Assembly: GCA_038116745.1 (NCBI GenBank)
Contig: JAYODW010000027.1
Coordinates: 9,655-73,654, forward strand
Source: JAYODW01 sp038116745
GTDB taxonomy: Bacteria > Pseudomonadota > Gammaproteobacteria > Ga0077536
Reading direction: 5' to 3'
DNA: 64,000 nucleotides
Shown here: positions 1 through 8,050 of the stretch, piece by piece
How positions within the stretch are numbered: position 1 is the first letter of the stretch
How the letters are laid out: each line of letters starts with the position of its first letter
Notes under the pieces: model-generated
The model's database searches: none
The model's input: only the letters and a program-made list of their open reading frames with translations
Told to the model about the DNA's origin: nothing
Position numbers and translations under genes: made by a program

Positions 1-348
1 CTCAACCCGCGCTGGGATCCCAATCAGCGTCTGGACGCCGGCACCGTGCTCGAAGCGCCGGCCGCGCTGGTGGAAGCCTATGAGCGGCAATGCACGGCGG
101 ACACGGTCCTCGCTGAGCTGCGCACGTTCCAGAACGCCCGTATTCCGGGGGTCGAACTCGCGCCTCATCTTGCCGGCGGGAACCGGACGCACGTCGTGCG
201 GAAAGGGGAGAATCTGTCGGGGATCGCGCGCCGACACGGGTGCGGTTATGGCGATATCCCTCGGATCGCCCAGGCCAATCGCATCCCGGCGCCGACCTAC
301 GCGCTCCGAATCGGGCAGAAGCTCGAGATCCCGCACTGCGGGGCGTGA
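1..348 (+). CDS. LysM-domain protein, 3' end only (5' cut by window edge)
   Basis: The frame is open from base 1, so this is the C-terminal 115 residues of a longer protein; the GTG at 46 is internal. The last ~50 residues form a LysM peptidoglycan-binding domain, with HVVRKGENLSGIARRHG at its start and LRIGQKLEIP at its end. LysM domains bind N-acetylglucosamine chains in the cell wall. A single terminal LysM after a region with LNP and VLEAP patterns is compatible with a membrane-bound lytic transglycosylase of the MltD type, but the catalytic part is outside the window, so the enzyme identity is a guess. The stop codon is at 346-348. Confidence 0.75.
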   Translation, partial: LNPRWDPNQRLDAGTVLEAPAALVEAYERQCTADTVLAELRTFQNARIPGVELAPHLAGGNRTHVVRKGENLSGIARRHGCGYGDIPRIAQANRIPAPTYALRIGQKLEIPHCGA

Positions 349-372
349 CACTCCAAGGGGGTCGCGCGCGGT

Positions 373-783
373 TCAGGTCGCGACCAGCAGGATGGCCAGG
401 AATGCGAACACCATGCCGACGATCTGTTTGGTGGTGACTGCCTCTCCGAGCAGAAAAAGTCCGAGCAGCACGGTCACCACCGGATAGAGCGCCGAGACGG
501 CGACCAGCTGCGACACATTGCCGCGCTGCGCGCCGAGGAGATAGGCGTAAACGCCGAGCCCCCCGAAAATCCCCGCCAGCAGGGCGTAGGACGTGCCCTT
601 CAGATCGAACGTCGGGCGGAAACCGACGTTGGCCAGCACCACCAGCACGACCAGCAGCTCGCCCGCGATCTCGGCGGTGAGCGCGCTGTTCGGGTCGATA
701 TGGTTGACGGCGAGCTTCGGAAAGAAACGGCTCACGCCCCAGAGCAGGAAGCATGCAAGCGCGGGCACCCACCAGCTGTTCAT
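373..783 (-). CDS. Small EamA/DMT-family permease (half-length)
   Basis: A 136-residue, very hydrophobic protein with four to five predicted membrane helices. It has the typical one-repeat EamA pattern: WWVPALACFLLWGVSRFFPK at the N-terminus and a final pair of helices with VSALYPVVTVLLGLFLLGEA. Full DMT exporters have ten helices in two such repeats; half-length forms are thought to work as dimers. It lies tail to tail with the LysM gene and just downstream of the acetamidase gene on the same strand (53 bp gap), so it may be cotranscribed with it. The transported compound cannot be told from sequence. Confidence 0.8.
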   Translation of the reverse strand: MNSWWVPALACFLLWGVSRFFPKLAVNHIDPNSALTAEIAGELLVVLVVLANVGFRPTFDLKGTSYALLAGIFGGLGVYAYLLGAQRGNVSQLVAVSALYPVVTVLLGLFLLGEAVTTKQIVGMVFAFLAILLVAT

Positions 784-836
784 GGAAATTCCTCAGGGCT
801 GGCCGGTGGATCCGGAATCGTTGACTGCCGGATGGC

Positions 837-1826
837 TCACAACGCCGGGAAGAGACGGTCTTTGGGATATTCCGCGCCGGCTACATGCCGCGCGGTCATC
901 GCGCGGACCATCTGGTAGACGCGGACTCTGAACGCCGGATCGGCTGACATGCGCAGGTAAGAGTCTTTCCCGCTGATCCCGTAGTCTTCTTGCAGCCACT
1001 CCATCATGTTGTCGCAGGCGTCGTAGACCGCGTGCTCGAGCGGCAGGTTGATCCCCACTGCAACGATGCTGTCAGGTTTGTCGATGCGCACGCAGGGCAG
1101 CCGCTTGTTCTTGATCACCGAGCAGCTGAGCTGCACCGTGGCGCGGGTTTCATCCGCCAGCGCTGTGAATTCGGTATCGCCCTGGCCGCCGTGCACGTCG
1201 CCCACGTAGAGCAGGGCGCCGTCGTGGTAGGCGTTGAGATAGACCGTGTGCCCGGCGCGGATGTCGCGGCAGTCGATATTGCCGCCGAACGCCCCCTGGC
1301 CCAGGAGGGAGGTGTGCACCTCGCGCTCGGAACAGGTCGCCAGGGTGCCGATAAAGGGCTGCAGATCCCAGGTGAGCTTGTCCGAGTAGCGACCTTTGCC
1401 ATCGCGGGTTGTGCCGGACGGACCGGGCAGGTGCTCGATGACCTGCACATGCGCCTCCGCACAGTCTGCCCACTTGCGCGAGTCATGCAGCGGTCCAACG
1501 CCCGGGATGATGCCGGTGAAGCCGTAGCGCCAGGGCTCGACGAATTCGATGTTGATCCCCAGCACGTCACCGGCTTCGACCCCGCGCACGAAGATCGGTC
1601 CTACGACGGGATTGAAAAAGGGCGGTGAGCCTTTGAGCAGCGCATCCATGTGCGGGTCGTTGACCATGCGGTGCACGGTTGGCGTGTCTGAGTCGTCGGC
1701 GATCATGCCGGTCAGGGCATCATCGGTCTCGACCTGGAAAGACTCGCCGAGCTCGACTTCGAGCACCGGCTCATCGTGGTAGTCAAAGGCGTAGCGGGTG
1801 ACGGTGCCGCGGGTGATCTTCTGCAT
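837..1826 (-). CDS. Acetamidase/formamidase family protein
   Basis: A 329-residue cytoplasmic protein matching the FmdA/AmdA family, zinc-type amidohydrolases that cleave formamide, acetamide and similar short amides to ammonia and the acid. Family hallmarks visible are PVVGPIFVRGVEAGDVLGI, the segment GAFGGNIDCRDIRAGHTVYL, and DVHGGQGDTE. A GGGGAG ribosome site lies just upstream of the ATG. The 330-residue length is at the short end for the family but no domain is missing. The downstream small permease could handle the amide or its product (inference). The exact substrate is not determined. Confidence 0.88.
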   Translation of the reverse strand: MQKITRGTVTRYAFDYHDEPVLEVELGESFQVETDDALTGMIADDSDTPTVHRMVNDPHMDALLKGSPPFFNPVVGPIFVRGVEAGDVLGINIEFVEPWRYGFTGIIPGVGPLHDSRKWADCAEAHVQVIEHLPGPSGTTRDGKGRYSDKLTWDLQPFIGTLATCSEREVHTSLLGQGAFGGNIDCRDIRAGHTVYLNAYHDGALLYVGDVHGGQGDTEFTALADETRATVQLSCSVIKNKRLPCVRIDKPDSIVAVGINLPLEHAVYDACDNMMEWLQEDYGISGKDSYLRMSADPAFRVRVYQMVRAMTARHVAGAEYPKDRLFPAL

Positions 1827-1937
1827 GCCTGCTCCCCTGTTTTTCCCCTGCGCATGGTACGCCGGGGTGCGGCCGCGCAGGAATCAGCGGGACGGTGGCA
1901 GGCCGGGTTCCGTTGGTTGCGGGCGCGGCGGCTCCGC

Positions 1938-2438
1938 TCAGGGCGTCATCACCTGTTCGAGGACTGATTCGTCCAGCGGGCCGTCGATGTAGGCCACGAG
2001 CCCGCCCTCGGGATTGAAGAACAGGTAGGAAGGGGTGCCGGTGAAGGCCTCGCCGGTGACGCGCGTGTACTTCGGCGCGAACTCCTCGACGCTGCTGATG
2101 ACGCTGGGGAAGGCGTGTCGTTTCTGCGTGCGATACGCCGTCACCCGGCCGGTGGCGTCAAACCCGTCCAGCGATACGCCCAGCACCACGGCATCGGTGT
2201 CGGCATGGGTTTCGTGAAAACGGGACAGCAGCGGATATTGCTCGCGACAGACCTGGCAGTAGGTGGTCCATGTCATGACGACATTCCAGCGCCCCGGCTG
2301 GATCTGGGTCGTGAGCCCGACCCGCTCGCCGTTCAGGGTCTGCACCTCGATATCAGCGGCCAGCGCCCACGCGGGAAGGGTCAGGCTGAGCACGCTTAGC
2401 AGCGTCAGCCAGGCGCTCCGAAGAGTACGCGTCTGCAT
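1938..2438 (-). CDS. Secreted thioredoxin-fold (TlpA/redoxin-like) protein
   Basis: 166 residues with a cleavable signal peptide (hydrophobic stretch to about residue 28, ending AWALAAD). The rest is a thioredoxin fold with a CQVC dithiol motif at residues 61-64, after the typical VVMTWTTY strand. TlpA/ResA-like periplasmic proteins reduce disulfides, often for cytochrome c or copper-site maturation. The CQVC active site replaces the more usual CxPC; the proline before the second cysteine is absent. The later TGTPSYLFFNPEG segment holds the cis-proline loop. It stands alone, 65 bp after the P450 stop, and could belong to that transcript. Confidence 0.85.
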   Translation of the reverse strand: MQTRTLRSAWLTLLSVLSLTLPAWALAADIEVQTLNGERVGLTTQIQPGRWNVVMTWTTYCQVCREQYPLLSRFHETHADTDAVVLGVSLDGFDATGRVTAYRTQKRHAFPSVISSVEEFAPKYTRVTGEAFTGTPSYLFFNPEGGLVAYIDGPLDESVLEQVMTP

Positions 2439-2502
2439 CGATTCTCTCTCCTGGTCTGCGCCCTTTAGAGGCCTGCCTGCTACGGGAGTTCCGCGACGCC
2501 GC

Positions 2503-3900
2503 TCAGCGCGGGGCGAGGGTGGCGGGCATGCCGTAACGCGGTTTATAGGTCACCACCGGCAGCGGCTCAATGGGATGCCCGGGCGCCACCCGGACGGTGA
2601 AATGCTGCAGCAGCTGCGCCAGCACGAGCTGGATCTCAAGCATGGCCATGCCGGCGCCGATGCAGGTCCGCGGGCCCGCGGCGAACGGCAGGTAGGCGTA
2701 AGAATGGCGTGATTTGCTCCGGTCTGGCGCAAAGCGCTCGGGGTCAAAGCGCTCTGGATCTGGCCAGAAATCGGGGTGCCGGTGCAGGGTGTACATGGTG
2801 ATCGAGAGATAGGCGCCGGCCGGAATGTAGAAATCTCCGAAGACGGCTTCCTCCGTCGCGCGTCGCGCTATCCCCCAAACCGGCGGATAGAGTCGCATGG
2901 ATTCCTGGACTACCTGCTTGAGGTAGGGCAGCTGAGGCAGGTCGCTGCTCTCAGCCGGACGCCCGCCGAGGACGCTGCGCAGTTCTTCCACCAGGCGCGC
3001 CTCGACTTCGGGCTGCTGACCAAGCTGGTAGAGCGTCCAGCACAGTGCGGTGGCCGAGGTTTCATGACCAGCGAGCATCAGGGTGATGATCTCATCGCGC
3101 ATCTGGTCGGCGTCCATACCCTCGCCGGTGTCCTCGTCGCGCGCCGCCAGCAGGCGGTGCACGATATCGCCCTCAGCCCCGCCGCCCTGCCGATGGAGCT
3201 CTACAAGGTCGTCCACGATGGTGTCGAGGCGTGCCTTGGTGCGCTGGAAGCGGCGATTGCTCGGCACCGGCAGCCACGGCCACAGCGTCAGCAGGCTGTC
3301 TATGCTGAGCGGATGCCGATTCAGACGGTCGAGGATTCCGACCATCTCGTCGGCAACGTCATCGATATCCGCACCGAACAGGGTGCGGCTCACGACCTGG
3401 AACGCCAGCCGGCTCATGTCCCGCTCAAGCCACACGGTCTCGCCGGTCGGCGTGCTGCGCCAGCGGTCGGCCAGCGCGGCGGTCATCTCGTTGATGACGG
3501 TATCGAAGCTGTCCACGTGGCGGTTGGCAAACACCGGCTGCATCAGGCGGCGCTGCCGCGTCCAGTCGGGGCCGTCGTTGGTTACCAGTCCGCGACCGAG
3601 CGTCGCGCTGATCACGCGATAGTCGATGGTGTTCTTGGTGAACTGTGGCCAGGCCCTGGTCAGGACCTGTTTCACGTATTCGGGATGATTGATGCAGTAG
3701 ACCGTAAACAGGCCGCGGAAGCGGACGACGTCCCCGTAGGCCTCGCGGAGCTGGTCCAGGTATACGGGCGGACTGGTGCGGAACGCCCGGTGCATCTGGT
3801 ACCAGGGTGGCCCTGGCGGCGTCCGGGGCCGGGCGATATCGGGGCTGCTGGTGGTGGTCACGGAGCGCGGTTTGACTGCGAGGGTGTCGGTTGTGGGCAA
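2503..3900 (-). CDS. Cytochrome P450
   Basis: A 465-residue soluble class I-type P450, a haem-thiolate monooxygenase that inserts one oxygen atom from O2 into a substrate. All signatures are present: I-helix AGHETSA (277-283), K-helix ESMR (333-336), PERF (~387-390), and the haem loop FAAGPRTCIG with the cysteine ligand at 413. The N-terminal region (PPGPPWYQMHRAFRTSP, then LDQLREAYGDVVRF) has no membrane anchor. The CYP family is not assigned; the long, CYP4/CYP102-like pattern around LCWTLYQLGQQPE suggests an alkane, fatty acid or terpenoid substrate (inference). Cotranscribed with the LLM flavoprotein 43 bp upstream. Confidence 0.95.
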   Translation of the reverse strand: MPTTDTLAVKPRSVTTTSSPDIARPRTPPGPPWYQMHRAFRTSPPVYLDQLREAYGDVVRFRGLFTVYCINHPEYVKQVLTRAWPQFTKNTIDYRVISATLGRGLVTNDGPDWTRQRRLMQPVFANRHVDSFDTVINEMTAALADRWRSTPTGETVWLERDMSRLAFQVVSRTLFGADIDDVADEMVGILDRLNRHPLSIDSLLTLWPWLPVPSNRRFQRTKARLDTIVDDLVELHRQGGGAEGDIVHRLLAARDEDTGEGMDADQMRDEIITLMLAGHETSATALCWTLYQLGQQPEVEARLVEELRSVLGGRPAESSDLPQLPYLKQVVQESMRLYPPVWGIARRATEEAVFGDFYIPAGAYLSITMYTLHRHPDFWPDPERFDPERFAPDRSKSRHSYAYLPFAAGPRTCIGAGMAMLEIQLVLAQLLQHFTVRVAPGHPIEPLPVVTYKPRYGMPATLAPR

Positions 3901-3943
3901 GAGCAGCGGCGGCGAGCGGGTCCCGCCGCGCTGCTCTTCAAGC

Positions 3944-4984
3944 TCAGCGGCGGAAGTGCGGCATCACGTCCTTGGCAAACATTTCCATGCTGTTGCGGAT
4001 GTGATGCGGCGCCAGTCCGGACAAGGCCATGCCCATGACCAGGTGGGTGACCCGTCCTCGTTTGGTGTAGTCGGCAATCATTTCGCGGACATCAGCCGGC
4101 GTGCCGACCATGGCGTCTTCGCCGAATACATCAAAGCTCTGTGAGCGGATGATGTCGTCCACCGACGGGATCCCGGCCGTTGCCTGGTCGTCGCCCGGCT
4201 TGTCGTTGGCTTCTGCAAACCATTCGGCGTAGCGGGTGGCCGTGTAGTGCAGCGACTGCGCGGCGGTTTCCCAGGCCTGGGCCCGGCTTGGCGCCACGTG
4301 CACCCAGCGCAGCTGCGCGGTGAAGTATTCCTGCGGGTTGCGTCCGGCGGCCTCCAGGTAGCCGTCGTACTCCTCGACCATGGACGGCGGGCCCACGACC
4401 TGGAAGTGACAGCCCATCTTCGCGGCGCGCTCGATGGCCTTCGGCGCCAGCGCGCCGACCCAGATCGGCACATGCGGGCGCTGCAGTCCGGGCGGCACGA
4501 TCTGGATGTCCTTGAGGTGGTTGTACTTGCCTTCGTAAGTGACGACCTCGTCGCTCAGGAGCTTCTGGATAATTTCCACGCCCTCGCGCAGGCGCGCGCC
4601 GCGGGAGGTGTGCGAGATCCCCTGGTCGTCGAACTCTTTGCGTCGATAACCCAGACCGACCCCGAGATCGAAGCGGCCGTTGGACATGACGTCGACCGTG
4701 GCGGTGTCCTCAGCGATGCGGATCGGGTTATGCAGCGGCAGCAGCACGAGGAAGGTGCCTATGCGGATCCGGGTGGTGCGCTGTGAAATGGCGCCTGCGA
4801 TGGGCAGCAGGGAGGGCGAGTAGCCGTCGTCAACGAAATGATGCTCGGTCAGCCAGGCGTTGTCGTAGCCCATGGCCTCTGATTCAGCGATCAGGTCCAG
4901 GTGTGTGCGGTACAGCTCGGTCCAGGCCACACGGTTGAACGCGGGATTACGGAAGGGCCACAGCAGGCCAAAACGAAGATTCAT
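3944..4984 (-). CDS. LLM-class flavin-dependent oxidoreductase (P450 neighbour)
   Basis: 346 residues in the bacterial luciferase-like TIM-barrel family. These enzymes use reduced FMN (or F420 in some lineages) for monooxygenation or hydride transfer. Visible hallmarks: MNLRFGLLWPFRNP start, WLTEHHFVDDGYSPS, NGRFDLGVGLGYRRKEFD, and VPIWVGALAPKAIERAA. The start is set by a GGAGG site upstream of the ATG. It shares family and layout with three further genes in this window (18084, 24304 and, more distantly, 9897). A separate flavin reductase is not seen nearby. Position ahead of the P450 suggests they act in one degradation pathway (inference). Confidence 0.92.
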   Translation of the reverse strand: MNLRFGLLWPFRNPAFNRVAWTELYRTHLDLIAESEAMGYDNAWLTEHHFVDDGYSPSLLPIAGAISQRTTRIRIGTFLVLLPLHNPIRIAEDTATVDVMSNGRFDLGVGLGYRRKEFDDQGISHTSRGARLREGVEIIQKLLSDEVVTYEGKYNHLKDIQIVPPGLQRPHVPIWVGALAPKAIERAAKMGCHFQVVGPPSMVEEYDGYLEAAGRNPQEYFTAQLRWVHVAPSRAQAWETAAQSLHYTATRYAEWFAEANDKPGDDQATAGIPSVDDIIRSQSFDVFGEDAMVGTPADVREMIADYTKRGRVTHLVMGMALSGLAPHHIRNSMEMFAKDVMPHFRR

Positions 4985-5220
4985 TGCCTAAATTCCTCCA
5001 CCTCAAAGAAACGACTGGTGAGCGCTGAGCCCTGCACGGGTGGCTGCGCCGACCCCTCATCGGCAGGTCAGCCGCGACGGCTCAGCAGCGTACGAGAGCC
5101 GCACGGTACACGCCCATCGGAACGTCCACAAGGGCGCTGCGCCGCCGCCCCGACGCCGCCCGGGAAACGCGATTGCTGGCGTATAGTGACGTTTCCCGGC
5201 AGTCAGGAAACGGAACACCG

Positions 5221-6573
5221 ATGAGCAGAGTCGCTGCAGAAAAAACGCTGAATACCGAGATGCCGGCGCTCGATCTGGAAGCGCTGTGGCTGCCGTTCAC
5301 CCACAACCGGTTGTTCAAACAGGCGCCCCGGCTGGTGTCTCGTGCTGAAGGCATGTACTACACCACGCCGGACGGCCGCCAGGTGCTTGATGCCTTGTCG
5401 GGGCTGTGGTGCTGCAACGCCGGGCATCGCCACCCGCGGATTGTTGAAGCGGTCAAAGCGCAGCTCGACGAACTCGACTACGCGGTGGCCTTCCAGGCGC
5501 ATCACCCGGCGGCTTTTGAACTCGCGACGGCGCTCGCGGCGCGCGCGCCGGCGCATCTGAACCACGTTTTTTTTACCAATTCCGGCTCAGAGGCGTGCGA
5601 TACGGCGCTCAAAATAGCGCTCGGCTATCACAAGGCGCGCGGGGAGGGGGGTCGCTTCCGTTTCATCGGCCGCGAGCGTGGTTATCACGGGGTCGGCTTC
5701 GGCGGCATCTCGGTTGGCGGCATGTCACCCAATCGCAAGGCGTTCGCGAGCGCGCTGCTGCCGGGCGTTGACCACCTGCCGCACACGCACGACCTCGAAC
5801 ACATGGCTTTCTCCCGTGGCCAGCCGGCCTGGGGAGCGCACCACGCCGACGCGCTCGAGCGCATCGTTGCGCTTCACGACCCCTCAACCATCGCCGCGGT
5901 CATCGTCGAGCCGATGCAGGGCTCAGCCGGTGTCATCGTGCCGCCGCAGGGCTACCTGCAGCGGCTGCGCGAGATCTGCGACCGCCACGGCATCCTGCTG
6001 ATCTTCGACGAGGTCATTACCGGCTTCGGGCGGCTCGGTGAGTATTTCTCGCCGGAGCGTCTGGACGTTCAGCCGGACATGATTACCTTCGCCAAGGGCG
6101 TGACCAGCGGCGTTGTGCCGCTCGGCGGCGTTCTGGTCAGCGATCCGATCCACGCGGCGTTCATGCAGGGGCCGGAGCACCTGGTCGAGTTTTTCCACGG
6201 CTACACCTACTCCGGACATCCGCTGGCCTGCGCTGCGGGGTTGGCGACGCTGGCGGTGTACGACGATGAAGGCCTGTTTGCGCGAGCTCGGGCGCTCGAG
6301 CCGGTACTGGAGCAGGCCATGCATGCGCTCTGCGAGCTGCCCCACGTCATCGATGTGCGCAATCTTGGCCTGGCTGCAGCGGTAGAGTTGGCTCCGCGGG
6401 ACGGCGAGGTGTCCAAACGTGGTCTGGACGTGTTTCAGCACTGTTTCGACCACGGGGTCATGGTGCGCTACACGGGCGACACGATAGCGGTCGGGCCGGC
6501 CTGCACGGCAAGCGAAGACGATATCCAGCAGATTGCGGGAACCATTGCGGCGGCGCTGCGCGCGGTGGCTTGA
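5221..6573 (+). CDS. Class III pyridoxal-phosphate aminotransferase
   Basis: 450 residues, full length for omega-amino acid:pyruvate transaminases. The fold-type I signatures are clear: FFTNSGSEACDTALKIAL (117-134), GYHG (154-157), the cofactor aspartate in IFDEVITGFGRLG (D263), and the Schiff-base lysine in ITFAKGVTSG (K292). The N-terminal LWLPFTHNR is typical of beta-alanine/omega-amino acid pyruvate transaminases, which move amino groups from terminal amines to pyruvate. ATG 5221 is chosen over an upstream TTG at 5173 because the family begins near this point. The gene is divergent from the LLM/P450 pair, with 236 bp between starts. Confidence 0.92.
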   Translation: MSRVAAEKTLNTEMPALDLEALWLPFTHNRLFKQAPRLVSRAEGMYYTTPDGRQVLDALSGLWCCNAGHRHPRIVEAVKAQLDELDYAVAFQAHHPAAFELATALAARAPAHLNHVFFTNSGSEACDTALKIALGYHKARGEGGRFRFIGRERGYHGVGFGGISVGGMSPNRKAFASALLPGVDHLPHTHDLEHMAFSRGQPAWGAHHADALERIVALHDPSTIAAVIVEPMQGSAGVIVPPQGYLQRLREICDRHGILLIFDEVITGFGRLGEYFSPERLDVQPDMITFAKGVTSGVVPLGGVLVSDPIHAAFMQGPEHLVEFFHGYTYSGHPLACAAGLATLAVYDDEGLFARARALEPVLEQAMHALCELPHVIDVRNLGLAAAVELAPRDGEVSKRGLDVFQHCFDHGVMVRYTGDTIAVGPACTASEDDIQQIAGTIAAALRAVA

Positions 6574-6916
6574 GGCGCGCGGTTGGGGTTCGCGGTCCGC
6601 CGGCGAAGCGGGTGAGGCAGGCAATCTTCTCCGAGGGATCCCCCCTCAGGGCGCCTCTTCCAGCCACCAATCTTCCAAATTGCCAACTCCGTCACAAAAA
6701 CAGCCAAAAAACAGAGTGACCTGAGACAGCCATCATGCTGTGATAGTGGTACAGCGCCGAGGACATTACGCTTCAAGCGTGCGGCGGGGGTAAACGGCTG
6801 GCAGTTTCTGGAATGTTGCTGTGGGTCGACGCCTCCTCGTTTAACACCTGTCCGCTTCCTGTGGCGATTAGGCGTGGCACTGCCGCGACTCTGGTGATTG
6901 TCGATAGGAGATCAGG
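6574..6916. other. Intergenic region upstream of the secreted protein gene
   Basis: 343 bp without a convincing gene. It holds a perfect 6-bp inverted repeat with a one-base loop (acgctt-c-aagcgt, 6768-6780) and a weaker one (acagc/gctgt, 6726-6741), both possible operator sites. An A-rich tract lies at about 6690-6712. AGGAGATCAGG just before 6917 is the ribosome binding site of the next gene. Confidence 0.4.
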
Positions 6917-7786
6917 ATGAATAAAAAACACTTCGCCATTCTGGGAAGCGCTCTGGCAGCGCTGGTGGGACTCACGTCCGCCAACGCCGACGACCCTCTC
7001 ATCACCCTCGACGGCACGGGCATTCGGGTGATTGAGATCCCACAGCCTGAAGGCGACCCCGTGATTGCGGGGGAGAAAGAATTCACCTTTACCGGCGCCC
7101 GGCTGAACGAAGACGGCAGCGTTGAAGGCGCCTTCTCTCAGGTGTCGTCCTATTGCGCTGACGCTGAGGGTAACTACGACCCGAGTTGCGAGCTTAGGAA
7201 CAAGGGCGTGCTTGATGCTGAGGTCGCAGGGGATGTGACCTGCCTGACGGGTGACCCGGAAACAGGAGCTGTCTGGTTTGCCGTGCAGATTACGGAAGCG
7301 GACGACGACCCTCGTTTCACGGCGGCACAGAACCAGCAGAGCGCAGGTGAAGTAGCGGCTGGTCGGCGCATCATGGTTGGCCGCCTGTCGCCGAGTCGTG
7401 ACGAGAATGGTGAGGCGAGTGCGTATTTAGACGAGGCAAGCATTTTCTATGCCCCACGTCTGGTGGCGTTGCCGAATGTTGCGCCGGAGGGTTCTTATGC
7501 TCTGGTCAACGATATGGACGCATGGGAAGACGCGTTGGACGGACCGGTTACGCCGGCTAACGCCTGCCTTCACGGTGACGCGTACTTTCTCAAGGTCGGG
7601 GTAGCACAGGTTGAAGCCGACAACATGCTGCGTTTTTTGCAGAAGAAATCACTGAAACCGCACGGGCAGGAAATCGACGGCCGGTACCCCTTACCACGTA
7701 GTGCCTCCGCTGCCGGGGCGATTCAACTGTCAGCAATCAATTTTCAATTATCTTTAGTCGATATCAGAGGCATGACTGGTAAATAG
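6917..7786 (+). CDS. Secreted protein of unknown function
   Basis: 289 residues, not recognised. A signal peptide is clear: MNKKHFAILGSALAALVGL then cleavage near ANA-DD (residue ~25). The mature part is acidic and has four cysteines in the first half (SSYCADAEGNYDPSCE; VTCLTGDPE) and one in NACLHGDAYF, so disulfides are likely. The sequence has a beta-rich look (FTFTGARLNEDGSVEGAF). The last ~45 residues (from about KKSLKPHG) differ in character and base composition, becoming AT-richer. The original C-terminus may have been replaced, and the reverse transcriptase element begins only about 150-250 bp beyond. A strong ribosome site precedes the ATG. Confidence 0.7.
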   Translation: MNKKHFAILGSALAALVGLTSANADDPLITLDGTGIRVIEIPQPEGDPVIAGEKEFTFTGARLNEDGSVEGAFSQVSSYCADAEGNYDPSCELRNKGVLDAEVAGDVTCLTGDPETGAVWFAVQITEADDDPRFTAAQNQQSAGEVAAGRRIMVGRLSPSRDENGEASAYLDEASIFYAPRLVALPNVAPEGSYALVNDMDAWEDALDGPVTPANACLHGDAYFLKVGVAQVEADNMLRFLQKKSLKPHGQEIDGRYPLPRSASAAGAIQLSAINFQLSLVDIRGMTGK

Positions 7787-8035
7787 GGGATTGAGCGCAC
7801 CGATCGTGTTGAACACCGACACAACAGGTAAAACGGTGGCGGGCGCTTATTTCTTACGGGTAGATCTACTTTACTGATAGAGGGTATAAAATAAGCACAC
7901 GATTCCGTACTGTAGTCGATAGGATCCTAAGACTTCGAGCGCAACAGCGCCCTTTGGTGCTTCCAGAGGTAACCCACACTTGAGCACTCAAGCCCTCGAC
8001 CCGCTCCGCACCTGATGCGGACGGTCGGGGGACTC
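7787..8035. other. AT-rich stretch and 3' flank of the reverse transcriptase gene
   Basis: About 250 bp without an ORF of substance. Bases 7840-7920 are distinctly AT-richer than surroundings. The half nearest the reverse transcriptase stop codon contains the hairpin series listed separately. This asymmetry suggests the boundary of a mobile or transferred segment (inference). Confidence 0.4.
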
Positions 8036-8050
8036 TCATCCGGGCGGATG
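7939..8050 (-). repeat. Cluster of four hairpins directly downstream of the RT gene
   Basis: Reading with the RT (minus strand), four inverted repeats follow in 112 bp: catccg/cggatg (8037-8050, overlapping the RT stop), ccgca/tgcgg inside a wider ccg/cgg stem (8001-8024), the near-palindrome cttgag-tg-ctcaag (7979-7992) and gcgc-tgtt-gcgc (7939-7950). This density is far above the flanks and looks like a structured RNA. In group II introns, domains V-VI lie 3' of the ORF, but I could not find a domain V consensus. It could be the RNA partner or template of the RT. Confidence 0.45.

Noticed and set aside
6900..7926. Direct repeat gtcgatagga flanking the secreted protein gene (6900-6909 and 7915-7924)
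   Set aside because: A ten-base match is too short to call a target-site duplication, and no transposase or attachment structure supports it.
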